This document shows, piece by piece, positions 24,905 through 38,044 of a DNA stretch of 64,000 bases. Source of the DNA: Pachyseris speciosa. Taxonomy: Eukaryota > Cnidaria > Anthozoa > Scleractinia > Pachyseridae. Positions within the stretch are counted from its first letter, which is position 1, and every line of letters starts with the position of its first letter. The position numbers and the translations under genes are program-made. Below the pieces are notes generated by a model, which was not told where the DNA came from, made no database searches, and was given only the letters and a program-made list of their open reading frames with translations. The stretch covers positions 1 to 64,000 of the forward strand of contig JAEMWC010000167.1 of NCBI GenBank assembly GCA_016490735.1. Direction: 5' to 3'.

Positions 24905-25928
24905 ATGTTATTTTTAGGCAGAAAACTGAATCTAGGGTTAAGCACTGATCTACACTGATTAGGCCTATCGCTTGAAAATAAATGCTCCTCGATTAGCCTG
25001 ACGCGGCTACACCGCGTAATTTCCCTCCTTCAAAAGAAAGAAATAACCTAACATACGGGGTACGATCAGCCGAGTCAGCTCGATTGATAACAAATGGGTT
25101 GTGTTTCAATCGCTTCCGTGGCAACATGACGTCACACTACGGTAAGTGAAAATCGCTCGCTTACACCAAGAATATCTTCCGGCAGTGATTAGTCACTCTT
25201 AATATACTTTATTCAATTACACATTCTAGCAGGAAAATATATTTACATATTTACTACATTGCAAACATCTCGATACACTATAAATAAAATTTTGCCGAGC
25301 TTTGACTTTAAGAACTGCAAAACGAAAACACCCGCCGCTTAAAAGAAAAAAAATACCAAAACCGGAACTTAAAATCTAAAAAGGAAGTTAGGAATCATTG
25401 GCTGCCATATCCGCCTGCAGACTGCAAGTGTCAATTCCTATAGCTTGCCTGTATTTAGGACAACAAGCAGATGATTTTACTGAGAAGAGAGGATAACTTT
25501 ATGGAAGCTAGCGTAAGTTCCTTTTTACTGACCAGCACTGCCTCGCCGAGGAAAATCAACGATAAAACAAAATTCCGTGAAAATTTCGTGAATTTGCCTA
25601 TTCATTAGGAGTTTCGCTTGGATCTCATCACTTTTTACTTACAATATTGAACGATTTCCATTCAAAACAAAACGTATGTTTTTGGCAACGTAAAGCATTC
25701 GTTCATAAGAGAAGGAAAAGTGCAAAATTTACCGGGAAACAAAAGTGATGAATATGGATGGATGGCAAGGATGGAAGGCCACGTAGTAAAGAGCCAGAAT
25801 ATTGAAAACTCTAGACGTTAAAGTGAAAAAAGGCTGGTTTGGGAATTACAACGAGTGTTGAGGGGAGGGGAGTGGTTTTAGCAATGGTTCTTGATTTCAC
25901 GCGATAGTACAATGCTAACAACGATATC
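24905..25928. other. 3' flank of CDC25; no gene seen
   Basis: A stretch at about 25190-25330 with AATAAA-like runs looks like the 3' end of a retroelement. The region nearer the stop codon may include the CDC25 3' untranslated region, but no clear polyadenylation site could be fixed. Confidence 0.4.
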
Positions 25929-27025
25929 CTAGTCCAGGTCGAAGTATGCTCCCTCCGATTTCGATCGCTTAGAAAACCTCTTGAGGTCTTGAGAATGATT
26001 TTCGTCTAACATTGGTAGGTAACACTGAGGTTCACAGTATTCCTGATAGGGAAAGAAAAAGGGAAAATATGAAAAGACAACAGGACAATGCAGAGAAATC
26101 TTGAAAACTTACTTTTTCTTTGTCCGAAAAAGCTTATTGTAATCATTGTCATTATCATTATTGGCAGCCACGTCACAGTTGGTGCTTGTTTTTTTATACC
26201 CTGAAGAATGCAGTAATGCCGAAGCGTCGGTGTTTTAACCAACACAAACAGCGCAAAATCGAGTTACCACTTCTCAGTTACCTTGCATTTGCCGAAGAAT
26301 GCTTTGTAGCCTCCTTCAATCAGGTACAGTTCAGGGTAGAATAATTTGGGGTACTCGAGGGAGTGCAAAGCGCGGTCTTGGTTCCTGAGAAAACGCGACC
26401 TACAGAGACAAATACATTCAGTAATCAGGCTTCATGCAGGTATGTTTAGCTTTGATACGGGACATTTTTCAGTGCAACTATATTAAAGTAAAATTAGCAA
26501 AATGTCCGTCTTTCTGATCATAAAATAAAGCGAGACATTTAGGGTTTCCTACCTGATTTTGGAAACAACGTCTTGGTAGTGTAAAATGAGCTTGAGGTTA
26601 TAAAGGTGCGAAAAGTGAGAATTTAGTCTCTTTGGTAAGTTTGTGTATGTGAACGAGTTGTCCAAATAATATTGTTCACAACTCGCATATGACAATTAGC
26701 CTGCGAGTTAGAGCTTCAAGTTCTGCCTGTAATGAGATGAGTCAAGACCTGCCATTGACGCCGTGCTCCAGAACGAAGGTCTGGTCAACTTGACTTGATG
26801 TCACAGATCCCTGAAGGTAACAGGGCACCTCTCGGTCAACCACGGAACAAGATCCCTTAAAAAGCCCCTGTTACACTTTTAAAGGCAGACTGTAAGTCAG
26901 TCAAGGAACAAAAGGAACGTTTCCAGAGCTAATAATTATAAACAATGATGATGATGATCATTAATGATAATAATTATAATAATAATGATAATGATAATGA
27001 TGATAATGATCATAATGATAGATAC

Positions 27026-27072
<47 letters not shown>

Positions 27073-30000
27073 TTTCCACAAGGTGAATGACAAAACTTCA
27101 AAAGTCTGCACTCCCTCTATATGCCAGATTCCCCAACTCACATGTCAGGTCCCCTTTTAGATGAGAACTCGCAGTGGAAAATTAAAATAGTCTTCTTCCC
27201 CGTCAGACTCTTTTTTGGCTGTTGAAGAAACTCGCTGTAAATATCCTCCTTTGTATAAATATTTCTTGCACCCTGTGACGAAAATACAGAAACAGTTGCT
27301 TTGAAAATAAAGAAACTTCCCTTATCACATGTAAATACACGAGAGAACAACTTACACTACACTTAAACTAACGTTGTCTATCCAATGAGAGAAGAAACCT
27401 GTTCAGACTCGCAGCCCCCAAAACCACCAACAAAGACAATTAAAAATGAGGCAGTGAAAAAAGGCACCTTATGGTAATGCTTTTAGTGAAAACCAACAAA
27501 CAAAAAAGAAATCAAGGGAACCTGGAGAGAAGTGAGGATGGAATTTGAACAGTTACAGAGCTGAGGAAGGGTCTGTCCGATTTTTGATGGCACTCCTGTG
27601 GCCCTCGAAGGTAATTTTTCGTCCGCAAGTGCTGCAATTTCAGAGCAAATTCATGGCGATTTTTCATGGTATGATTATCGCTATGCACAATTTCTAGTCC
27701 TCCTGGAGACACAAGGAAATAATCTTAACACCAACAGATGAAAGGATAAGTCAAACTGTTCTTCCCTTATACTACCATTTCCAGTACAGTAACTTAACTT
27801 TAAGTTAAGTTGTACTTTGACTCGAGAAACGCATGCAGCCAATTGGCTTGAAATCGATGAAAAAAGTAAATTGAACGAAAAAAATTGCACAAAAATCAAA
27901 TGTACAAGTAGGCCTTAAAGCTGTCAAGGTTGGGGCAACAGAATGAGAGGAGGGCATTTTTTCTGGGGGAGAGGGGAATGGAGCAGGGGAGACAGTCTAC
28001 CCAGGGAGAGCGTAGATCTCAAGACAAGCTTGTGCTAATTTTCTAGACATAACCAATCAGGTATTTCACCTTGATGTGACCTGCAATGAACTCGTAAGGA
28101 TAACGGCAGTCTATAATGTGAGCTTCCACATCTGGGAATTCATTGTTCAGAACACGAGTAACCTGAGGAGAGAGAGGTGCCGAGATTAGCTGAAGCAACG
28201 AGGGAAGGGAAACTAGTAGAAACAACAGGGTTTTTTTGGTCATAAGATCTTCATTACCGTTTCCGGTGTTAAACACTTCAGATCATCATGTTGCCCAGGT
28301 ACTGATGGTAGCGTATAGGGCTAAAATACGAAGACAAATCAACACATCATAAATCTGCTAAACAACTGTCATTCACAACTATTATTAACTCAGTGTTCCA
28401 GATAAGAGGAGGAGTCTCGGGTCAAAACCCTACAAGGTCAGCTACATGACCTGACAAATTAATAGAAAATTTATAATGGTTTGGTGGGAGCACTGGAAAT
28501 CATAAATCATAAATCTGCTAAACAACTGTCATTCACAACTATTATTAACTCAGTGTTCCAGATAAGAGGAGGAGTCTCGGGTCAAAAACCCTACAAGGTC
28601 AGCTACATGACCTGACAAATTAATAGAAAATTTATAATGGTTTGGTGGGAGCACTGGAAATTGACCCGATGGAATTCCTCGTTGACACCCTGCCTTAAAA
28701 TCTTATCTGGAACCCTGGTTATTAACTATTGGACCTATCGACATTTGGATCCTGTGGATGAAGGACATTTGTCACATGGCCCTAGTTTAATGGCCTAAGC
28801 TCCCACTGAGCCTGTAGCTCAGTGGTAGAGCATCCGAACTGGTAATTGAAAGGTCATAGGTTCGGCTCTTGTTAAGAGAACCCGAAATTTCTTTTTCTGT
28901 GTTTGAATGTGACAGCGTTGTATAAATGACATCTTTCATTCATTAACCACACTGGAAACTTACAATCTCGACATCTTCACAATTAGTATTTTCAAAAATG
29001 AAATGTTTGTCATAAAATGTTCAACTCTAAAATGCAGAACTTCAAGAAAACGTTTGATCAACCTACCCCACTGAAGTCTCCAACAACATCTTTATGACCT
29101 ATGTGCAAATGAAAAAAAGGACACAGTTAATAAAACTACAGTTGGAGGGCTGGTCGAGATTGGTGTAGAAATAATCAGTTATAACAACAACAACAACAAC
29201 AACAATCTTTATTATTTACACCTTTTCTTACAACTAGCTAAACCATTACCATTTAAAGGTGTCTAGGGGCTAAATAAACTTAAGTTTTCTAGTTAGCCCC
29301 TAGCTAAGGAAAGTTAATTAAACAAATTGTAGCAGATATGACAAGAACAACACAGAAACAACAACAGATACACACATTAAAAAACTAAGACGAAAAAATA
29401 AGCACATATATAGGCAGTCATTGGCATGATTTTACTTACTAGATTGAGTTTTAAGAAGAAATTCTTTTAATTTGCCAGGAAAGGTATATTAATTAAACAG
29501 AATATTTTTGCTTTGTACCCACCTGAAGCATCAAGCAGGTTTCCCAAGTCATGTTCCAAAGTTTCAGACTGTGAACGTCTTAGGGAACAATGACGATCAC
29601 CATGTGCAGACTGCAACATTGCCTAAGATGAAAGTGATTCACTGATTGACTGAATAATTGATCCACCAATATGAAAAATGGACAAGAAAGGATTTTGCTA
29701 TGGTTTTGCCCCACAGATAAAGCATCAACAATGATCAAAAAATGGAAATACCCAAAAATATTTTCAGATTGTGCAACACTGTGCGAAAAAGAAAACACAT
29801 GGGCTGAAAACTTTACAAACTAAAATGACTAAAAACAAATGTACAGGTGGAATAAGTCTTATATGAATCCTTTTGAAGTATTTGCATGACAAGATCAACA
29901 AAACATTTGACAATTGACAATTACAGCGGTGATTATATTGCCGTGAACACCTAAAATATGTCTGGAATGTTAATTGTGTTGTAACCAATCACAGGCGAGA

Positions 30001-33000
30001 TCTTCAAACCACAGAACCACAGGCAACGAACGGTTTCCTATCGGTCACGGAACAAATTATTTTCGTTTTGTTTAACATGTTTAAGGATACAAGCTGTCTT
30101 ATTAGGAATTTAAAACACCACTGCTCCCAAGATCAGTGCTGAGGACCGCATTCAGCACATCGTTCCATTTTAGAAAGAAAAACTTTGAAGCCAACGCGAC
30201 ACGACGACGACCGGCTTTCCATGTAACGACATATTACATGAAGACAATAAAAAATGAACAATCGTGTATTCTTAGAAAAATAAATTTTCAGATATGCATT
30301 CAACAATATAAAGCCGTTGGGTTGTAACATGCGAGTTTACGGACCTTTACGGAGATTCTTTTTGTAAGAAGAACTGCGATCGGAGATAATCATGTTTTTT
30401 TTCTTTTGCGCGCAAAATGTGCTAATAATCGCATCCAAAGGGGACTTAAAATCTTCTTGGCTAAATCCCCTCATAACTAGTTTCCTACAGCATGTAATCC
30501 CCCTGATATCAAATGCATAAATGCCTTCATAGAAAAAGCAAAATTATATTTTGGAAGGAATACCGAAAATTGGGCTGTTACTTTGCGCGATGTGTCAATC
30601 ATTCCATAGATGTTGAATTTTGGTCGGTGGTTTTCCAGTTTGCGATCTTGCTATCAAGGAACTTCTGCCGGCACCGTGCAGTAGTTCGAAGGTTCAATCG
30701 TTAGCGCACATAAATCCAATCCCCTTGTTCTACAAAAAATATTAGCGAGGATTATGTTATCAGAAACGAAAAAATCGACAAGAACAACTCTCGAATTTCA
30801 ACTTTATTATTAGCTACCAAAAAAAAGGATAATAAATTACCAAAATAGTAAATCTCCCTGACCTAACAAAAAAGTGTTAACGCTTGCTGCAATAGCCGCG
30901 AAGCGATGGGAATCAGAAAATTCTAGCAGCTTACCTTGCAACATTGTAACTTGCGATCAGGCGTAACTACCGATTTCGATCGTTACAAAAAAGTTTGAAA
31001 ATTCGCACGCCAAACCGTCGCGTGCGTCGCCCGGCACTTCGGCTTTTGTAATTTATTTCAAAATCGTTCAAACCTGTATTCTTCGCTATTATAGCACACA
31101 CTGTAAACAAATAGGAAGGAAAAGCAATTGTTTACTTGTAAAGAGACTGAATGTTAAAAACAAAACGAAAATAATTTGTTCCGTGACAGATAGGAAACCG
31201 TTCGTTGCCTGTGGTTTCTATGGTGTGAAGATCTCGCCTGTGATTGGTTACAACACAATTAACATTCCAGACATATTTTAGGTGTTCACGCCAATATAAT
31301 CACCGCTGTAAAAGTGGGAGAGAAGTTCCTGACACCAATTCACCTACCATGTTGAACAAAGTTGGGTGATTATTTGAACCCTCAACAACTGACATACATC
31401 TTGTCTATAAAAATAGAAATCGCAAAACATGAGAAATTATTCAAGTGCACAGAGAAAATAAATAACTTCCAGCAGTAGTCAACTAAAGTGAAACCCTGCT
31501 CTATGGACACCCAATTAATACAGACACCCACTTAATATGGACACCAACTTAAAATACCAGTAATTGACGTTACCCACGTTAAAGAAAGTGCTATTATTAT
31601 TAATACGGACACCCGCTTATAACAGACAGTTTTCTTTGCCCTGACAACTAAAAAGGTCATATGTTTTCTCTTAAATTAACCTGCTTAATACGAACACCAG
31701 GATAATAAGGACACTTTGGCAGTCCCTTTTGCGAAGGTTCCACCGTACCATACTGTACCTTAGTCTTTTCCTCATGTTTGGGCTTGGGTCTCTGGGTTGA
31801 TTAGGTCTCTGCATACAAAACAAAATACAAATCAAGCAGGAAAAATACTGGTCAGGAACATTCAAGACAGCAGGCCCAAAGATTATTGCTACGCTCTTCA
31901 GCAAAGCTGATAGAGTTTTTTTTGTTTCTGTTTTTTTTTGGCCATTACAATTCCACCCAAAAGTTTAGTCAACTGATTTGTATATTTATTTACACATTAT
32001 TTACTTACAAAGCTTTCATTTTAGCTGACATAAATAACTAATTGTATTGCCTTGATCACATAATTAATTCACCTTAATTGCAAACGATTTAGATCTCTGT
32101 CTCACAGAAGATCTCTCTGTGCTAGGACTCTCAGTTGCCACTGTGTTGGCTCTCTCTCTACCAGCATTGAACAGATCTCTTGGCTTATAACCTGGTCCAC
32201 ATGCCTACAAAAATGAGTTGGATATAGAAAGAAGACATGAGCCCCCTGCTTTTAATTCTTTCTGATAAGTAATTGAGCCTCTTTCGAGGACAGTTTTCAG
32301 GGCATGCTGACTACTGGAGAGCTTTCAAACCTGGTTGGGTTTGGTGCTAAGATGACTTTAAGAGCTTGCATACCATTTACATGTTTCCATATTGGCTGTC
32401 ACTTTGATGTAAGTACTGCATATATGTACCGTAAAAGCTCTATTAACCCCCAGGGGATTTATTTATATTTCAGGCCTAACTGTCAGATGGGGGCTTATTA
32501 GAGAGGGGGGCTTAATAGAGAGGGGGGGGCTTATTTCAAATGTTAAAATATGCTGTTTTCATCTTAAAAGAGTTTTGTACAAAACTCAAACAACTGCAGT
32601 GCAACTTGAGTATTTAATACAGAGCAGCAAACAGTATCATGTTTGAGTGTATATTTGTTTTAAAATATTTGCATGAAGTGGATTTCATAAGATGGAATAG
32701 GAGGGACTAATTACAAAATCTCATGTCCCAAAACAGGGAGCGCTTATTAGAGAGGGGGGGGGGGTCATTAGAAAACCCAACTTCCAAACGGGGGGCTTAT
32801 TAGAGAGGGGGTTAATAGAGAAGGGGGACTTAATGGAGCTTTTACGGTATAAAATTATACCGAATGTTGCTAATTATTATTTTTAGTACCTTTGGTGTTT
32901 CTCCAGTCCTGATCGGTTTCTCATCTTCCCTCTGTGTAAGAAAGAAAAACAAATAAATAGTAAATATCAAAACGAAACTTGCAGAGAAATGTCACAAGCA

Positions 33001-36000
33001 AATGTGAACAAAATTCATGAAACATACACAGGGAATAACTTGAGTGAAATCTATCATCAGGGTACCAGATCATCACATGCAATGTGCACACAAGCTTATA
33101 TCCAGCCCACAAACGTGGCCATTGTAACAATGCAGTCAAAAACATGGGTCTGATAAGACCATGTACTGTTGTTACAATTCAACAATCAGAAAACAAAATC
33201 TGTGCTAAACTTTCAATACCAATGTTTTGTTTCATTGGATGAATGCAAACTTGCTAGAAATGAAGACAGAGGAAGGTCAAACTCGGACAAAACTAATTGA
33301 GACAAATTGAAAAAATGCCAACTTTTTCCTGTCATCCTAACTGAAATAAAAACTGAACATTGCTGAAGGAATGCCCACCAGTGAGGAGGGCATTAACTGT
33401 CTTCTGGTATAATGACATATTATTGCACGTAACTAAAATATACATGGAACTGTCTCGAGATTTTCTGAGGTTGGTGTTTTAGACTCGGTCTGTAAAGTGT
33501 GACGTCATTAGGCCCTTCCTTTAACATCTGTGCAATCACATTAAATTAGAATTTCAATGAGCTGCATACCTCTTTCGAAACCAGTGGAGCACTAACAAGT
33601 TCAGTTATACCTGATGGCAATTGTGAGCAGTCATCCTGTACAGGGAAATAAAGCCTGATAAGCTAACAATATACCAATATCATGGTTCCATGATTAAGGT
33701 GACTTGAGAGAACCAAAGTTAACATTCACACTGACAATAAGCTCAGCCACATCTGCACTTTTTAAACCACTCTGTAAATATGAAATGTATAGTCCTTTTT
33801 TAAACATTTACATGTAGTACCACATTGATATGATGCGCACATCACCTGCATTTTCTGCTACAATCAGTAACCAAGGGTAAATAAATTATGTGTATGCTCA
33901 ACTGTGTATTAGTTAAAACAAAATATAATATTATTGCAGATAGAGTATGCACATAATGTATTTTGTAATTCTCTTGCATGAACAACTACAGGATGAGTAT
34001 GCTAAACTCAGTCATGAAAGGGGGACAAGAACACATTCAAAGTGCTTACTCTCAGTCTGTAAAATATAACCACATCAATGTACCTCTCTGCCCTGTTCTT
34101 GAACCAAGTCTTCAATGAAACCATCGTCATCACCATCTAAATCAAAATCAAAGTCACATGATCCATTGTCCTGACTGTTGCATTCTGATGGAGATGATGG
34201 GACAAAAAATCCTTTGGATTGAGCCTGCAAGAGAACAAAGAATGTCAACGAAGGTATATTGTATTGAACAAGCCTTAACCTTCAGATATAAATAATATTG
34301 AAGAATTGAATCGTGGAATTACATTGGAATTTCTGAAGGGAATAGCTAACTTAGTAGCGGAAATTTACAATTATATAAAGAGTTATTCTGATCTATATCG
34401 CAATGTTTTGACCACTTATCGCTGGTCCACAAGCCATTCAACACAATAGGCTAGTTTCAAATTGTGTCAGAACAAAAGAAGATTTGCATTTTCCTTTGTC
34501 AAAAACAAAGAAAATGCAAATTATTCCCCTGAACCTCGACTTGGTTCTTTTATTCTCCCACAATTCAAAACTAGCCTATTGCCTGATAAGTAAAGCGATC
34601 ATTTCAAACCATGAATACACTCTTTCCCAGTAATGTAGTCCAACTGTTTATAAGACAATTTTAAAAATGTTCAATTTATTGGAGTTACTACTGAGAACAG
34701 CCTGTACAACTCAATTGGCCTCATTACAAACTGTTAACCAGCCTGGGAGCAGGGAGGGGAACTTTTTTGCACATGATCTTTTCTATAGAACCAGTGTTCC
34801 AGATAAGAGGGGGGTCTCGGATCAAAATCCCTTCAACGTCAGCTACATGACCCAGCAAATTAATAGGAAATTTATAATGGTTTGGTGGGAGCACTGGAAA
34901 TTTGACCCCATGGAATTCCTTGTTGACACCCTGCCTTAAACTCTTATCTGGAACCCTGTAGAACATAATTATTAGAAATTTTATTTTTGAGATGAAATTA
35001 CCTGTGGTGAAGGATCAGATAACGTTCGTAATGGTAACCTTCCCGCTGACAATTTGGTCAGTTTACCCCCCACCGGACATTTTGGTTGAAGGAACTTGAA
35101 TTGTTGATCCTCTACAGGGTGGAATATTTCATTTCTTTCTGCGTCATTATCCTTCTCAACATCAAAGTTCAATACAATGTTCTCCTTCTCAGCAGTGCAT
35201 CGATCTTCTCCTTTAACCTGATAACAGTAATTAAGAGTAAATCATAAATTCATCATAAATTTCTGTGTTGTTGATAGTAACTTTGGTCAAACTGTTCACC
35301 AGTTAAAGTTAACAATAATTACATTGTTTACCAGACTGTAAACACTGATTCTCGACCCCAGCTAGTGCTCTTCCCTTTTGCACATGTCCTATGGCATGAC
35401 AGCGGTAAGAGCTCTTTCCAAAACTACTCTCTCAGCAAACACAACAACTTAATCCCATGAGAACTTACTGGTAAGGAGTTCCATCTTTTAAAAGGTGGTT
35501 GCCTAGGGGGGAAAACAGCATAAAACATGAACTGAAGGTCCTATGCATTTAATTTTGCATACATGCTAACTAGGCTAGTAAGGATAATTATCATAAAAAT
35601 AAAAGAACAATTTGTTTGGTTCCATTATGAAAAGGGTGTATTTTTTTATTCATAAAGAACCTTTGTAACATAACTATTACAGTGCAAAAGGTCTATAAAA
35701 TAATTAAACCTCCCAGAGAGAATTATTTCATTTTGACCTCAAGAATTTATCAGTAAAGGAAATCAAACAGACATGGTTGTTGGGGGGGGAGTACGTTATT
35801 CCATAAAAAATAGTATAATCAACTATTTAAAGTGCATTAATGATGGTAATTGAACTGAGTGGAGTGCAATTTGGTCTGAAATCATACGCATGATTTGTTT
35901 CAAAAATCGAATGAGCGTGCAGCGCAAGTTTGATTTGAAATCACAAGTACAATTTCAGACCAAAATTGCATGACACAAAGTTCAATTACCACTTTATTAC

Positions 36001-37623
36001 ACCTACAGCTGTATTTTGAAATCGCACAGTTTTTTTGTCAATATTGATATTTGTTTATCCATGAAATTTGATAGGTTAGTATTATTTCACATTCATTTTG
36101 ATGAGTTACAGAAAGGATGTGATTTAGAGTAAAAAATGGTGCAATTTGGAAATAATAAATTGCACTGTTGAGAGCCAATCAGATTGCAAGGATCACCAGT
36201 GATTTCAAAATGGGTGTAATATTATAAATACACTCTTACCAGTGTGTCTAAACATAAAAGTAAAAAGGGGGATTCTTTTATTTCACGTTACTGTCAATTT
36301 ATTTGATTCGTTTTGATTTAGTATTACAACCAGATCCATTGAGACAACTAATAGTGATTTGCAAAACAATAGCAAAACACGTGTACCACGGAAACAGCTG
36401 GGATGATAACCAAAGTTTAAATGATAGCATTATACCAGAGAAACACGTGCAAAGGCAATTCCTTCAATGTAGTACGATAAAAGCTACCTGACGACCATTC
36501 CTTGAAGTTACATAGGAGATTAATATTATTCCAAATTGAGCTTATATAACGTTAAGAATATAAGGAGCTTGGACACAAATAAACGCACAAACCTTTGCTT
36601 TCTCTTTTCTGCATTGGACCTTCAAAAAAAGATAGCCGCAGCGTGAAATTTTATAGCTTCAGGAATCACAACAACATCACAAGGGAAACGATCATGAAGG
36701 TCACACGAGATACAAATATTCAAGAATTAAGACGATCTTTTTACCCTAAAATGTATTTCCAAATAAATCAAGTTACTGAAAGTAAACTAAGACTCAAGCT
36801 CAATTAGGCGTTTGTTGTTGAGGAATACAAAACTCGGTTAAAATTGAAAGATCCAGCTAAATAAAAATATGGGGAACAGTCTCATGACGCTTTTTAAAAC
36901 GGTTAGTTTTTAACAGTGCATTGAATACTTTTGGGAACAAAGTAGTTCACAAAATCAATAAAATGTTACAATTGCAAAAAACCAACAAAGCTCTCAATCT
37001 ATACAAATACGGACGAACAAAATACACACACAGCCGCACTTACTTTATAACTTCCATGGATGGTGAATCGAAAGCAAATTCAGGTGCTGGTGAATCGGGA
37101 CAATAACCTAAAAAATAAAGACCAAAGGCTATGATAGAGAGGACAGACGAATTTTTTTTGTCGCAGTACAAATATCTGTCGATTTTCAAGCTCATACAGA
37201 GAGCTTGCGTTCAGTAAAAAGCGTGAAAGTGTAAGACATACCTGATTCGTTCGAGGCGGTAGAAAGAGACCTTTGGAAAGTTCCGCTTGCATTCGGTGTT
37301 AAGCAGTCGTTTCCAGACATCGAGAGTTTTCTTTTCGGAGTCCTTCCTAAACTATAGAAGCAAAAGGCAACAAAATATTGTAAGCAGAGGCACAGTTTTA
37401 TTTCCGAGTGAGCAACGACAAAAGCCGTTCGATTTGCTACACAACAAAATTATGCCGCCATAAGTGCCCGTACAAAGCGAAAGTAGAATCACGCTTACCT
37501 GTTTTCAAAAGTCTTCGCCAACTCCGTTACTGGTGAAAGCACTGTGTTAGGAGCAATGTCCAGCGAATTTTTCTTTCGTGGAAACTCAAGGTAGCTTCCA
37601 GCTCTGGGTTTCATCCCGGCCAT
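25929..37623 (-). CDS. cdc25: CDC25 M-phase inducer phosphatase
   Basis: Eighteen exons join in frame to 560 codons: 37623-37499, 37351-37242, 37107-37044, 35502-35469, 35217-35002, 34224-34084, 33635-33570, 32931-32890, 32204-32073, 31808-31759, 31399-31348, 29622-29523, 29098-29067, 28320-28258, 28162-28070, 27272-27142, 26399-26282 and 26042-25929. The C-terminal third is a rhodanese-like catalytic domain. It has [10 protein letters not shown] near residues 420-435 and the HCEFSSKR signature, with nucleophile Cys474 and Arg480. This dual-specificity phosphatase removes inhibitory phosphates from CDK1/CDK2 and triggers mitosis. The N-terminal half is regulatory and polar, with LSPVTEL, NSLP and DDGF blocks. 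LRRSQS (exon 12) and KRSKS (exon 18) look like checkpoint-kinase/14-3-3 sites. The introns hold several mobile elements. Exon 2 uses the acceptor before TTTAGG and exon 11 the CAAG acceptor, because only those keep frame. Confidence 0.93.
26938..27072. repeat. GAT/AAT microsatellite
   Basis: A degenerate ATG/ATA/AAT stretch passes into a pure run of about 15 GAT units (about 27027-27072). It lies in a CDC25 intron, 70 bases before exon 16. Confidence 0.9.
28346..28655. repeat. Tandem duplication of about 155 bp
   Basis: The block from about 28346 to 28500 is repeated almost unchanged from 28501 to about 28655. The unit comprises about 45 bases of flank plus the left part of the hAT-like element that starts at 28391. 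The duplication therefore happened after that element inserted. Confidence 0.85.
28391..28717. mobile_element. hAT-like MITE with internal duplication
   Basis: The termini are CAGTGTTCCAGATAAGAG (left) and the near-complement TCTTATCTGGAACCCTG (right). TTATTAACT occurs directly before the left end and one base after the right end, as expected for a target duplication. The interior matches the intact copy at 34792-34958. It lies in the CDC25 intron upstream of exon 14. Confidence 0.7.
28806..28900 (+). repeat. tRNA-like SINE head
   Basis: TAGCTCAGTGGTAGAGCATC matches an A box and GGTTCGGCTC a B box. The acceptor stem does not pair and the tail runs into T-rich sequence, so this is a tRNA-derived repeat rather than a tRNA gene. 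Confidence 0.55.
29180..29350 (-). repeat. LINE 3'-end fragment with AAC tail
   Basis: On the minus strand this ends in a GTT repeat (AAC repeat at 29182-29205 on the plus strand). It follows an AATAAA-like block, as at the 3' end of the LINE near 43050. It is non-coding. Confidence 0.45.
29921..31311. mobile_element. 1.4-kb element with about 150-bp terminal inverted repeats
   Basis: The left end starts TTACAGCGGTGATTATATTG and the right end is its near-complement. The pairing continues for about 150 bases (to about 30077 and from about 31160). It fills the CDC25 intron between exons 12 and 11, stopping 36 bases short of exon 11. Short open frames inside show no transposase similarity that I can recognise, so it is probably non-autonomous. 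Confidence 0.75.
31490..31758. repeat. Fragment with repeated GGACACC/CTTAATA units
   Basis: GACACCC and CTTAATA-type motifs recur four to five times, and the right end holds GGTTCCACCGTACC next to exon 10 of CDC25. This resembles a mariner/Tigger-type MITE, but no clean termini are visible. Confidence 0.4.
32429..32847. mobile_element. MITE with TA target duplication
   Basis: Terminal inverted repeats CCGTAAAAGCTC(T/C)ATTAA are flanked by TA on both sides, the target preference of Tc1/mariner elements. The interior has five copies of a GGGGGGCTTATTAGAGAGG-like motif. It lies 42 bases from CDC25 exon 8. Confidence 0.7.
34444..34581. repeat. Foldback element with 22-bp arms
   Basis: CAATAGGCTAGTTTCAAATT at the left is mirrored at the right by AATTCAAAACTAGCCTATTG. 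It is a 138-bp non-coding element in a CDC25 intron. Confidence 0.7.
34792..34958. mobile_element. hAT-like MITE, intact copy
   Basis: The element is 167 bp with termini CAGTGTTCCAGATAAGAG and CTCTTATCTGGAACCCTG. TAGAAC stands on both sides (34786-34791 and 34959-34964). It is the same family as 28391-28717. The ends fit hAT elements, although the visible duplication is 6 bp where hAT usually makes 8. Confidence 0.7.
35843..35996. repeat. Foldback MITE
   Basis: TGGTAATTGAACT near the left end is mirrored by AGTTCAATTACCA near the right, with further pairing through GGTCTGAAATC/ATTTCAGACC. It is non-coding, in the CDC25 intron between exons 4 and 3. Confidence 0.6.
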
Positions 37624-38040
37624 ACTGGAAATCGACAAACACTCGAGGAGTCGAAGGGCTTCACCTGGACACACTTTTAACGCGAAAATAACGGCCAGTG
37701 GGCCGGAGGAAGTGCTAAAATGGATTGGAAAGAAAGAGGGATGACTCTAAGCTACTGATGCATGGGTTAAATGAATTTGTGGCTACGAATAAGAGGAAAG
37801 TGGACCGCTAAACGGAGCTTCGATGCAACCACAGCCTTTCAAACTTTCCCCCGCATTGCATGGTGAAAACATTATGCATGGCGCCAGCCAATCACAGCGT
37901 TTTGTTTTTGGTTTCCTGGGAATCTCATTTTCGTTTTTCCCGCTTCGCAGTACTTCCGGTTGGCCTCGTATTCATGCGAACAAAATAAGGAAGAAAGAGA
38001 AGGGACCATCGCTGGTGGGTGCCTGGTGCAAATAAACGAG
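37624..38040. promoter_or_regulatory. CDC25 5' flank (presumed promoter)
   Basis: This unique-looking sequence precedes the CDC25 start codon. No TATA box at a convincing distance was found. The extent is inferred only from position: it ends where LINE sequence begins. Confidence 0.3.
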
Positions 38041-38044
38041 TGAT

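Noticed and set aside
36303..37106. Small plus-strand genes opposite CDC25
   Set aside because: Frames of 60-70 codons without family similarity, in AT-rich introns of a gene on the other strand.
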